DNA of 64,000 bases from Fen-1231 sp035286465 (GTDB lineage: Bacteria > Gemmatimonadota > Gemmatimonadetes > Gemmatimonadales > Gemmatimonadaceae): positions 4,854-68,853 of the forward strand of contig DATEDF010000123.1 of assembly GCA_035286465.1 (NCBI GenBank), read 5' to 3'. Below are positions 34,582-42,610 of this stretch, in pieces. The stretch's first letter is position 1. The number at the start of each line of letters is the position of its first letter. The notes under the pieces were generated by a model, which had not been told where the DNA came from, ran no database searches, and saw only the letters and a program-made list of their open reading frames with translations. Position numbers and translations under genes: made by a program.

Positions 34582-37158
34582 ATGTCCGCCATTCGTCGCT
34601 CGCATCGTACCGTCCTGACGGTTAGCGCCGCTTCGCTCCTCGCCGCCTCCGCGCCGGCCGCGTTCGCCCAGGCGAATCCGCCGCCCGCCCGCGTCACCAG
34701 AGCCAACTGGGAACTCGCGAACAAGTTCAGTACCGAGGCGCTGCGGCGGGTCACCTACACCGCGAACGTCCAGCCACACTTCATCGGCAAGACGGACTCG
34801 CTCTGGTACAACTGGAAGGACCGGAACGGCTCCACGTTCTTCCTCATCTTCCCGCCGACGAAGACCAAGAAGCCGCTCTTCGACCACACCAGGCTCGCCG
34901 CGGCGCTCGCCACAGCGCACAAGAAGCCGTACGACCCGAACAACCTGCCCTTCACGACGCTCATCTTCACGAAGGACCACAAGAAGTTCCGCTTCAACGT
35001 GGACACGGGCGCGCTCGCCTCGCGCTACGAGTGGAACCTCGCCGCGGAGACGATCACGAAACTTGGGCGCCCGCTGCGCGCCGACTCGATTCCGCCGGAT
35101 GAGGAGCGTGAGGAAGGCGGCGGCCGGGGCGGCCGCGGCGGCGGGGGTGGCGGCGGCCGGGGCGGCGCGGCCGGCGAGGACTTCCGCAACTGGTCGCCCG
35201 ACAGCTCGATGTTCGTCTTCGCGCGCGACCACAATCTCTTCCTCGTGGAGAAGGGGAAGGCCGACACGGTGAAGCTCTCCACCGACGGCGAGCGGAACCA
35301 CTCGTTCGGCTTCCGCGACACGAGCGCGGTGCAGGACACGACGGAGGAGCAGATCCAGGGCGGCCGCGGCGGCGGGCGGGGCGGCAATCGCGACCCGCGC
35401 GTGCGCGCGAACGTCACCTGGTCGCCCGACTCGAAGGCCTTCACCATCACGCGACAGGACCAGCGGAAGGTGAAGGAGCTGTATCTGGTGAACGTGCTCG
35501 CGGAGCCGAGGCCCACGCTCTCGAGCTACACGTACGCGATGCCGGGCGAGGAGAACGTCGCGCAGATCGAGCTCCATACCTGGAAGAAGGGCGATCCCAA
35601 GGTCTCGGCGGTCAACGTCAAGAAGTGGCGCGACCAGCGGCTGCTCAACGTCCACTGGACGACGGGCTCCGACAAGCTCCGCCTCGTGCGCCGCGACCGC
35701 CCGCAACGCAACCTCGAGCTCGTCGAGATCACGCTCGCCACCGGCGCGATCAGGACGCTCCTCACCGAGTCGGTCGAGAACGCGAACCTCGAGCCGCCGC
35801 AGGTGCGCTACACCAAGCCGGGCGGCGACATCATCTGGTGGTCGGAGCGCACCGGCTGGGGACACTACTACCTCTACGACCACAACGGCGCGTTCAAGAA
35901 ACCGCTCACCGAGGGCGCTTGGCGCGCGGATCAGATCGTCGAGGTGGATTCCATCGCGGGGATCGTGTACCTGAGCGGCGTCGGACGCGAGCCGGGGGAG
36001 AACGTCTACTACCGGCACACCTACCGCGTCAACGCGGACGGCTCGCTTTTCGCGCTCCTCGACCCGGGGAACGCGAACCACGGGCCGACGATGTCGCCCA
36101 CGAAGAAGTATTTCGTGGACAACTTCTCGCGCATTGAGCAGGCGCCGAAGGCCGTGCTGCGCGACGCCACCGGCAAGGTCGTGATGGACCTCGAGGAGAT
36201 GGATCTCTCCTCGCTCAAGACACTCGGCTGGAAGCCGCCGGAACAGTTCCAGGTGAAGGCGGCCGACGGCATCACCGACATCTACGGCAACATCTGGAAG
36301 CCGTTCGACTTCGATTCGACGAGGAAGTACCCGATCATCGCGCACGTCTATCCCGGCCCGCAGACGGAGACGGTGAACATCCCGTTCTCGGCGGGCGGCG
36401 TGCCGCAGCAGCTCGCGCAGCTCGGCTTCATCGTCATCCAGATCGGGAACCGCGGCGGGAGCCCGCTGCGCTCGAACGCGTACCAGAGCTTCAGCTACTA
36501 CAACCTCCGCGACTACGCGCTCGCCGACAAGAAGGCGGGGATCGAGCAGCTCGCGGCGCGCCACAAGTGGATTGATCTCGAGCGCGTCGGCATCTACGGT
36601 CACTCGGGTGGCGGTTTTCTCACGGGCGCGGCGATGCTCCAGCCGCCGTACAACGACTTCTTCAAGGTGGGCGTGAGCTCCTCGGGGAATCACGACAACA
36701 ACATCTACAACCAGAACTGGAGCGAGCAGTACCACGGGTTGCGGACGGTGGCGAGGCGCGCGGCGGACAGCACGCGCGCGCGGCGGGCGGCGGGCGGGAC
36801 GGGCGGCGCCAACAGCGCCAACCCCGTGACCGCGGCCGACACCGGCTTCGTGGACGACACCCTGCGGTACGAGATCAAGGTGCCGACCAACATCGAGCTG
36901 GCCGCGAACCTGAAGGGGCGGCTCCTGCTCACCACGGGCGACATGGACAACAACGTCCATCCGGGGAACACCATCCGGCTCGCGAACGCGCTCATCAAGG
37001 CGAACAAGCGGTTCGATTTCATGCTGATGCCCGGGAAGCCGCACGGGTACGGGGACTACCAGCCGTACTTCACGCGGATGCTGATGGAGTACTTCGCGGA
37101 GCACCTGATCGGGGATTACTACCGGGCGGGGGCGGAGTACCGGACGGCGGTGCCGTAG
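34582..37158 (+). CDS. Exported S9 family (DPP IV-type) peptidase
   Basis: A prolyl-oligopeptidase/DPP IV-type serine peptidase of 858 residues with a signal peptide (MSAIRRSHRTVLTVSAASLLAASAPAAFAQ). An N-terminal propeller (SPDSSMFVF, SPDSKAF, WWSERTGWGHYYLYD) precedes the alpha/beta-hydrolase domain. The triad is Ser in YGHSGGGFLTG, Asp in TTGDMDNNVHPGN and His in KPHGYGDYQ. It would remove peptides from the N-terminus of substrates outside the cytoplasm. A Gly/Arg-rich loop (about residues 178-195) and a shorter one (near 265) interrupt the propeller. The start is set by GGAGAG 6 nt upstream; the frame is open further upstream but non-coding. The 3' end overlaps the convergent permease gene by 89 nt. 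Confidence 0.95.
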   Translation: MSAIRRSHRTVLTVSAASLLAASAPAAFAQANPPPARVTRANWELANKFSTEALRRVTYTANVQPHFIGKTDSLWYNWKDRNGSTFFLIFPPTKTKKPLFDHTRLAAALATAHKKPYDPNNLPFTTLIFTKDHKKFRFNVDTGALASRYEWNLAAETITKLGRPLRADSIPPDEEREEGGGRGGRGGGGGGGRGGAAGEDFRNWSPDSSMFVFARDHNLFLVEKGKADTVKLSTDGERNHSFGFRDTSAVQDTTEEQIQGGRGGGRGGNRDPRVRANVTWSPDSKAFTITRQDQRKVKELYLVNVLAEPRPTLSSYTYAMPGEENVAQIELHTWKKGDPKVSAVNVKKWRDQRLLNVHWTTGSDKLRLVRRDRPQRNLELVEITLATGAIRTLLTESVENANLEPPQVRYTKPGGDIIWWSERTGWGHYYLYDHNGAFKKPLTEGAWRADQIVEVDSIAGIVYLSGVGREPGENVYYRHTYRVNADGSLFALLDPGNANHGPTMSPTKKYFVDNFSRIEQAPKAVLRDATGKVVMDLEEMDLSSLKTLGWKPPEQFQVKAADGITDIYGNIWKPFDFDSTRKYPIIAHVYPGPQTETVNIPFSAGGVPQQLAQLGFIVIQIGNRGGSPLRSNAYQSFSYYNLRDYALADKKAGIEQLAARHKWIDLERVGIYGHSGGGFLTGAAMLQPPYNDFFKVGVSSSGNHDNNIYNQNWSEQYHGLRTVARRAADSTRARRAAGGTGGANSANPVTAADTGFVDDTLRYEIKVPTNIELAANLKGRLLLTTGDMDNNVHPGNTIRLANALIKANKRFDFMLMPGKPHGYGDYQPYFTRMLMEYFAEHLIGDYYRAGAEYRTAVP

Positions 37159-38908
37159 GGGCAGCGGCGGCGCGGCGGCGCAGGTGGGCCGGCGCGACCG
37201 CGCGCTCGACGAGCGCGAGCAGGCCGTCCACCAGCAACGCCAGCGCCGCCGCGGGCAGGGCGCCCGAGAGGATCATTCGCGTGTCCGCGAGCGCGAGGCC
37301 GGCGACGATCGGCTCGCCGAGTCCCCCCGCGCCGATGAACGCGGCGAGCGTCGCCGCGCCCACCGTGATCACCGCCGACGTGCGGACGCCCGCCATGATC
37401 ACCGGCGCCGCCAGCGGCAGCCGGACGAGCAACAACCGCTGCCAGTCCGTCGTGCCGAGCGCTTCGGCGGCCTCCACCGCGTCGGGGTCCGCGTCGCGGA
37501 CGCCCGTGTACGTGCTGCGCGCGATGGGATAGAGCGCGTACAGCCAGAGCGCGACAAGCGCGGGCGCGACGCCGACGCCCAGCAGCGGAATCATGAACGC
37601 GAGGAGCGCGATGCTCGGCACGGTCTGCAGCACGCCGAGGGCGCCGATCGTGGGCTCGGCTGCGCGGCGTAAGCGCTCGAGCACGAGACCGAGCGGAAGG
37701 GCGACGAGCACGGCCGCGGCGAGCGCGATCGCGACGAGGAACAGATGGCGGCCCGCGAGCCTTGCGACGTCGGCCCGGCGCTCCCAGAGGTACCGCCAGA
37801 ATCCGGCACGCACGGGCGTCGCGCTCGCCTGCGGGCCTGGTTCGCCCACGCCGCCCACGCCGCCCACGCCGGTCGCGCCGGTCGCGCTCACCGCGCCGCC
37901 CGCGCCGCCCACGCCGGTCGCGCCGGTCGCGCTCACCGCGCCGCCCGCGCCGATCAGTCCGAGGCCGCGCAGCGCGTCGGCCGCCACGCGGTGCACATCC
38001 TCGCCGTCCACCTCGACGCGGCGGTTGAGCGCGCGCATCCGCGCCTCATCGAGACGGCCGCTCAGCAGCGAGAGCACCGCGATCGCGTCCGGCCGCTCGC
38101 GCGCGAGCCGCGGACCGGCGAGCGCCGCGGCCTCGTAAGGCGGGAAGAAGTGGCGGTCGTCCACGAGCGTGACGAGGTCGTAGCGCGCGAGGAGCCCGTC
38201 GGTCGAATAGCCGTCTATGACGTCCACCGCGCCCGCGGCGAGCGCCTGGTACTTGACCGCCGGCGCGAGGGGCCGCACTTCGCGCGGACGGAGCCCGTAC
38301 ACGCGGGCGAGCCCGACGAGTCCGTCAGGCCGCCCGATGAAATCCGCGGTGAACCCGGCCACGAGCGTTCCGCCCACGCGCGCGAGATCGGTGAGCGAGC
38401 GAAGGCCGAGCCGCGCCGCGGTCGCTCGCGTGACCGCAATCGCGTACGTGTTCTGGAAGCCGAGCGGCGGAAGCCAGCGCGCGCCGTATCGGTCCCCGAA
38501 CCGGCGCGCGACGTGCGCGTACACGGCCCGCGGGTCGGCGGCCATCGCCTCGGTGACCGAGTCGTGGAGGATGGCGAGCAGGCCGGTGCCGGTGTACTCC
38601 GGGTAGACGTCAATCGCGTTGGACCGGAGCGCGCCGAACGCGACCTCCGTGGAGCCGAGCCCGGGCCGCCGTTCGACGCGAAGGCCGCGCGACTCGAGCA
38701 GTTGCGCGAACAGCTCGCAGAGGAGGTACGACTCGCCGAAGGGCTTCGAGGCGACGACAACGGCGGGGCGCGCCGCGTCGCTCTGAGCGGTGCGGGTCGG
38801 TCCCCGCGCCTCCGCGTCGCCGCCCGCGGTGCGCGTCGCTCCCTGCCCCGCCGCGGTGGCCGCGCCGCCGAACGCCGCGGCCAGAAGGAGGGCCGGCGCG
38901 GCGCGCAT
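37070..38908 (-). CDS. ABC transporter substrate-binding/permease fusion (OpuC/EgtU-like)
   Basis: A 612-residue fusion. After a signal peptide, residues about 48-315 form an OpuAC/OpuCC-type binding domain (SKPFGESYLLCELFAQLLE, GSTEVAFGALRSNAIDVYPEYTGTG, DGYSTDGLLARYDLVTLVDD). A Gly/Ala-rich linker with two 45-bp repeats follows, then a permease with about five helices and the EAA loop (DAVEAAEALGTTDWQRLLLVRLPLAAP). Such systems import quaternary amines; EgtU-type members import ergothioneine. In typical EgtU the permease precedes the binding domain, so the order here is reversed. The gene overlaps the ATPase gene (TGATG) and lies divergent from egtB. Ligand identity is an inference from this context. 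Confidence 0.92.
   Translation of the reverse strand: MRAAPALLLAAAFGGAATAAGQGATRTAGGDAEARGPTRTAQSDAARPAVVVASKPFGESYLLCELFAQLLESRGLRVERRPGLGSTEVAFGALRSNAIDVYPEYTGTGLLAILHDSVTEAMAADPRAVYAHVARRFGDRYGARWLPPLGFQNTYAIAVTRATAARLGLRSLTDLARVGGTLVAGFTADFIGRPDGLVGLARVYGLRPREVRPLAPAVKYQALAAGAVDVIDGYSTDGLLARYDLVTLVDDRHFFPPYEAAALAGPRLARERPDAIAVLSLLSGRLDEARMRALNRRVEVDGEDVHRVAADALRGLGLIGAGGAVSATGATGVGGAGGAVSATGATGVGGVGGVGEPGPQASATPVRAGFWRYLWERRADVARLAGRHLFLVAIALAAAVLVALPLGLVLERLRRAAEPTIGALGVLQTVPSIALLAFMIPLLGVGVAPALVALWLYALYPIARSTYTGVRDADPDAVEAAEALGTTDWQRLLLVRLPLAAPVIMAGVRTSAVITVGAATLAAFIGAGGLGEPIVAGLALADTRMILSGALPAAALALLVDGLLALVERAVAPAHLRRRAAAAPTAPPSGTPPPPGSNPRSGAPRSTPSASA
37863..37952 (-). repeat. Two 45-bp direct repeats encoding the transporter linker
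   Basis: Two exact in-frame copies of a 45-bp unit (37863-37907 and 37908-37952) encode repeated GGAVSATGATGVGGA-type sequence between the binding and permease domains. Exact identity at DNA level shows a recent duplication, so linker length probably varies between strains. Confidence 0.9.
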
Positions 38909-39678
38909 CAGGCGGACACGAGGCGCGCCGACGCCGAGCGCGCGCGCTCCAGGAGGGTGGCGACGTACGCCGTCGCGGGCGTGGCGGCGAGCGTCGCCAT
39001 CGGCCCCTGCTGCTCGATCCGGCCGGCTCGCATCACCACGATCTCGTCGGCCAGGCGCGCCGCTTCGCCGAGGTCGTGCGTTACGAGGAGCATCGTCACG
39101 CCGGTCTCGCGCCGGGCGGCGTCGAACGCCTCCTGCAGATCGGCGCGCGTGATGGCGTCGAGCGCGCCGAAGGGCTCGTCAAGCAGGATCACGCCGGGCC
39201 GGGCCGCGAGCGCGCGCGCGAGCGATACCCGCTGGCGCTGGCCGCCCGACAGCTCGTGCGGGAAGCGCAGCCCGAACTCGCTCGGCGCGAGACCGACGAG
39301 CTCGAGCGCACGCGCCGCCGCCGCGTCCGGATCCGGAAGACCGAGAAGCGCAGGCACGAGGGCGACGTTTCGGAGCACGCGCCAGTGTGGAAGCAGGCCG
39401 CCCTGCTGCGGCACGTAGCCGAGCCGGCGTCGCAGCAGGACCGCGGGCTGCGTCGTGACATCCACGCTATCCATCTCGACCACGCCGCTCTCCGGCTGGA
39501 CCATCCGGTTGAAGCAGCGCAGCAGCGTCGTCTTCCCCGAGCCGCTCTCCCCCACGAGGGCGACCGCGCGCGCCGCCGGGACGTCAATGCTCACGTCCAC
39601 CAGCGCGCGCACGGCACCAAAGCGGTGCGTGACGTTGCGCGCGGAGAGAGAACTCGGAATGTTTCTCGGCTCGGACAC
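38908..39678 (-). CDS. ABC transporter ATP-binding protein (OpuCA/EgtV-like)
   Basis: About 256 residues: Walker A GESGSGKTT, Q-loop VPQQGGLLPHW, signature LSGGQRQRVSLARAL, Walker B GVILLDEPFGALD, switch His in LLVTHDLGEA. This is the ATPase of the glycine-betaine/quaternary-amine uptake family, lacking the C-terminal CBS domains of OpuCA. It energises the permease encoded by the next gene, with which it overlaps by one base. No Met is available near the first strand; the GTG at 39678 (SEPRNIPSSLSARNVTHRFG follows it) is the likely start. Divergent from egtB across about 120 nt, which may hold shared regulation. Confidence 0.93.
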   Translation of the reverse strand: MSEPRNIPSSLSARNVTHRFGAVRALVDVSIDVPAARAVALVGESGSGKTTLLRCFNRMVQPESGVVEMDSVDVTTQPAVLLRRRLGYVPQQGGLLPHWRVLRNVALVPALLGLPDPDAAAARALELVGLAPSEFGLRFPHELSGGQRQRVSLARALAARPGVILLDEPFGALDAITRADLQEAFDAARRETGVTMLLVTHDLGEAARLADEIVVMRAGRIEQQGPMATLAATPATAYVATLLERARSASARLVSA

Positions 39679-39796
39679 GGCGGGGCGGGCTCGGAAGGCG
39701 ATGCCTCCCAAGCTGGCGGCAGGGCGGCCGCAACGCCACCGCTGAGGGAACTTTCGCGGCCGCTGCCGCGTTGCACTCCGGATGGAGAAGGGCGTG

Positions 39797-41047
39797 ATGA
39801 CCAGTTCAACAGTCGAGCGATATCGCGCCGTCCGCGCGCAGACGGAGGCGCTCTGCGCGCCGCTCGAGACCGAGGACTTCGTCGTCAGCACGATGACCGA
39901 CGTCAGTCCGACGAAGTGGCACCTGGCCCATACGAGCTGGTTCTTCGAGACCTTCGTGCTCGCGCCGTTCACGAAGGGCTATGCGCCGCCGAATCCGAAG
40001 TACGCGTTCCTGTTCAACTCGTACTACGTGCAGGCCGGCGAGCGGCATTGCCGCGCCCAGCGTGGGCTCGTGACGCGTCCGACCGTCGAGGAGGTGTTCG
40101 CGTATCGAGCGCACGTGGACGAGCACATGCTGGCGCTGCTCGACGAGATCGGCGGGGACGCCGAACATCCCGCGGCCGCGCTCATCGAGCTGGGGTTGAA
40201 CCACGAGCAGCAGCACCAGGAACTGCTCCTCACCGACATCAAGCACGTCTTCTGGATGAATCCGCTCCGGCCGGCGTACGCGCCACGCGCGCGCACACAG
40301 GATGCGGGCGGCGCCGAGCTCCGCTGGCATCCGGTGCGCGAAGGCGTTTACTGCATCGGGCACGGAGGCGACGGCTTCGCGTTCGACAACGAACGTCCCG
40401 CGCATCGCACGTTCGTGCAGGAGTTTCGCATCGCGTCGCGCCTCGCCACGAACGGGGAGTTCCTCGCCTTCATCCAGGACGGCGGGTATCGCCGCGCGGA
40501 GCTCTGGCTGTCCAACGGCTGGGCCACCGTGAATGACCGCCGCTGGGAAGCCCCGCTCTACTGGGAGAAGTACGGCGACGGCTGGCGCGAGTTCACGCTC
40601 GCGGGAGACGAGCCCGTGGCGCCGGAACGGCCGGTGTGTCACGTCAGCTACTACGAGGCGGACGCGTATGCGCGGTGGGCGGGCTTCCGCCTCCCCACTG
40701 AGGCGGAATGGGAGGTCGCCGCCACGGAGGCCCCGATCGAAGGGCCGTTCGTCGAGGCGGGCGAGCTCCACCCCGCCCAGGCACGGGACGACGGCGGGCA
40801 CGCGCCGTCGCAACTCTACGGCGACGCGTGGCAGTGGACGCAGAGCGCGTACGTCGCGTACCCGGGCTTCGTGCCGCAGCCGGGCGCGGTCGGCGAATAC
40901 AACGGCAAGTGGATGTGCGACCAGTGGGTGTTGCGTGGCGCCTCGTGCGCGACTCCGCGGTCACACGCGCGCCGCACTTACCGCAACTTCTTCCCGTCGG
41001 ACGCGCGCTGGCAGTTCAGCGGCATTCGTCTGGCCGCGGCGCCGTGA
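39797..41047 (+). CDS. egtB: Ergothioneine biosynthesis sulfoxide synthase
   Basis: About 416 residues. EgtB is an iron-dependent enzyme that joins hercynine with a thiol (gamma-glutamylcysteine or cysteine) in ergothioneine synthesis. The N-terminal DinB-like domain supplies the iron ligands: KWHLAHTSWFFE and NHEQQHQE. The C-terminal formylglycine-generating-enzyme-like domain shows CHVSYYEADAYARWAGFRLPTEAEWE, DAWQWTQSAY and the closing RTYRNFFPSDARWQFSGIRLA. I prefer the start at MTSSTVERY because GAGAAGG precedes it; MEKGVM five codons earlier is possible. egtD overlaps downstream. egtA, egtC and egtE are not in the window. Confidence 0.96.
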   Translation: MTSSTVERYRAVRAQTEALCAPLETEDFVVSTMTDVSPTKWHLAHTSWFFETFVLAPFTKGYAPPNPKYAFLFNSYYVQAGERHCRAQRGLVTRPTVEEVFAYRAHVDEHMLALLDEIGGDAEHPAAALIELGLNHEQQHQELLLTDIKHVFWMNPLRPAYAPRARTQDAGGAELRWHPVREGVYCIGHGGDGFAFDNERPAHRTFVQEFRIASRLATNGEFLAFIQDGGYRRAELWLSNGWATVNDRRWEAPLYWEKYGDGWREFTLAGDEPVAPERPVCHVSYYEADAYARWAGFRLPTEAEWEVAATEAPIEGPFVEAGELHPAQARDDGGHAPSQLYGDAWQWTQSAYVAYPGFVPQPGAVGEYNGKWMCDQWVLRGASCATPRSHARRTYRNFFPSDARWQFSGIRLAAAP

Positions 41048-42030
41048 GTGCGCCGCTCCGCTCGCCTGCTCCGCGCGCCGGAGCCCGCCCTGCGCCCGGG
41101 GACGTCAGTACGCTCCGGCGTGAGGTGCTCGGCGGCCTCCTCGGCGCGCCGAAGACGCTGCCGGCAAAGCTCTTCTATGACGAGACCGGCGCGCGCCTGT
41201 TCGAGCGGATCTGCACGCTCGACGAGTATTATCTGACGCGCGCCGAGCTCGAGATCCTGCGCGAGCGCGCCGGCGAGATCGCGGCGCTCGCGGGGCCGCG
41301 ATGCGCGCTCGTCGAGTACGGGAGCGGCGCGGGGGTCAAGGCGCGAACATTGCTCGACGCGCTCGACCAGCCGGCGGCATATGTGCCGATTGACATCTCC
41401 CGGACGCAGCTCGATCGCGTGGCGTCGGAGCTTGCGTCGGCCTACCCGGGCGTGCGGGTGCATCCCATCTGCGCCGACTACACGGAACCCCTGCGCCTGG
41501 ACTCGCGCCCAGCCCGCGGCCGTTGCGTCGCGTTCTTTCCGGGCTCCACCATCGGCAACTTCCATCCGGCGGAGGCGACCGCATTCCTCGGCCGGATACG
41601 GCGCACCGTCGGGCCCGAGGGCGCCCTCGTGCTCGGCGTGGATCGCCGCAAGGACCCGCGCGTGCTCCACGCTGCGTACAACGACGCAGCCGGCGTGACC
41701 GCGGCGTTCAACCTGAACGTGCTCTCGCGCATCAACCGGGAGCTGGGCGCCGACTTCGAGCTCACGCGATTCGTGCACCGCGCATTCTTCAATCGCGACG
41801 CCAGCCGCATCGAGATGCACCTCGAGAGCACGGTGCGTCAGGTCGTCGTCGTGGGCGACACACCGGTGAGCTTCACGCACGGCGAGACGATCTGGACGGA
41901 GTCGTCGTACAAGTACGATCGGCGCCGTCTCGAGGGGCTCGTGTCGGCGGCCGGGTTCTCGATCGCACGTCTCTGGTCCGACAGCCAGGCGCGATTCTGG
42001 GTCGCCTTTCTCACGGCGCGCCGAGTGTGA
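41044..42030 (+). CDS. egtD: L-histidine N-alpha-methyltransferase
   Basis: A 328-residue SAM-dependent methyltransferase that trimethylates histidine to hercynine, the first step of ergothioneine synthesis. Family blocks are LPAKLFYDETGARLFERICTLDEYYLTRAE, the SAM site LVEYGSGAGVKARTLLDAL, YVPIDISRTQL, FFPGSTIGNFHPAEA, and FNLNVLSRINRELGADF, ending in FTHGETIWTESSYKY. It starts at GTG inside the egtB stop (GTGA overlap), so the two proteins are translationally coupled and made together. Length and residues are normal. Confidence 0.97.
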   Translation: MSAPLRSPAPRAGARPAPGDVSTLRREVLGGLLGAPKTLPAKLFYDETGARLFERICTLDEYYLTRAELEILRERAGEIAALAGPRCALVEYGSGAGVKARTLLDALDQPAAYVPIDISRTQLDRVASELASAYPGVRVHPICADYTEPLRLDSRPARGRCVAFFPGSTIGNFHPAEATAFLGRIRRTVGPEGALVLGVDRRKDPRVLHAAYNDAAGVTAAFNLNVLSRINRELGADFELTRFVHRAFFNRDASRIEMHLESTVRQVVVVGDTPVSFTHGETIWTESSYKYDRRRLEGLVSAAGFSIARLWSDSQARFWVAFLTARRV

Positions 42031-42057
42031 CGGGCGCCGCAACCGCGGAGGGTACGG

Positions 42058-42537
42058 GTGAACGCCAACGCTAGCTGGCAGAGCATCGTCGCGTCTGCGC
42101 TCGACTGGGAGCAGGCGCACGTCACGCTGGAAAAGGCGGTGAACGGACTCCGGCCCGAGTTGCGCGGACAGCGGCCGGCTACTCTGCCGTGGTCGGCCTG
42201 GGAGATCCTCGACCACGTCCGGCGCACGCAATACGACCTGCTCGAGTTCTGCCGCAATCCTTCGTACCACGAACCCAAATGGCCGGACGACTACTGGCCG
42301 GGGAATCCGGAGCCGCCGAGCGACACCGCGTGGGACGAGTGCGTGGCCGCCATTCGGCGCGATCGCGCGGACTTCGCGCGTTTCACGACCGAGGCGGGGC
42401 GCGACCTCACGGCGAAGATTCCGCACGGCACGGGACAGACGTACCTGAGAACCGTGCTGGTGGCCGTGGATCACTGCGCCTACCACGTGGGTCAGATCGT
42501 GATCGTGCGACGGCTCCTGGGTGCGTGGCCGACGTGA
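42058..42537 (+). CDS. DinB family protein downstream of egtBD
   Basis: A 159-residue DinB-fold protein with probable metal ligands His in ILDHVRRTQYDLLEF and the two His of VDHCAYHVGQ. It starts with GTG (42058) 27 nt after egtD, preceded by GGAGGG, and is likely in the same operon. DinB-like enzymes include mycothiol- and bacillithiol-dependent transferases, so a link to low-molecular-weight thiol metabolism is possible. That is context only. Confidence 0.9.
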   Translation: MNANASWQSIVASALDWEQAHVTLEKAVNGLRPELRGQRPATLPWSAWEILDHVRRTQYDLLEFCRNPSYHEPKWPDDYWPGNPEPPSDTAWDECVAAIRRDRADFARFTTEAGRDLTAKIPHGTGQTYLRTVLVAVDHCAYHVGQIVIVRRLLGAWPT

Positions 42538-42546
42538 CGGCCTGAG

Positions 42547-42578
42547 AACGTGACGACTTGGCAACGTGACGACTTGGC
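42547..42578. repeat. Two 16-bp tandem repeats
   Basis: Two exact copies of AACGTGACGACTTGGC lie in tandem between the convergent DinB and histidine-kinase genes. A degenerate third copy may precede them. No role is apparent. Confidence 0.8.
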
Positions 42579-42610
42579 AACGCCGGGCGCGTCCTCGTGG
42601 ACGCGCCGGA

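Noticed and set aside
37801..37960. CRISPR-like repeat array
   Set aside because: The repeats are exact, directly adjacent and in frame, without spacers; they are a coding duplication.
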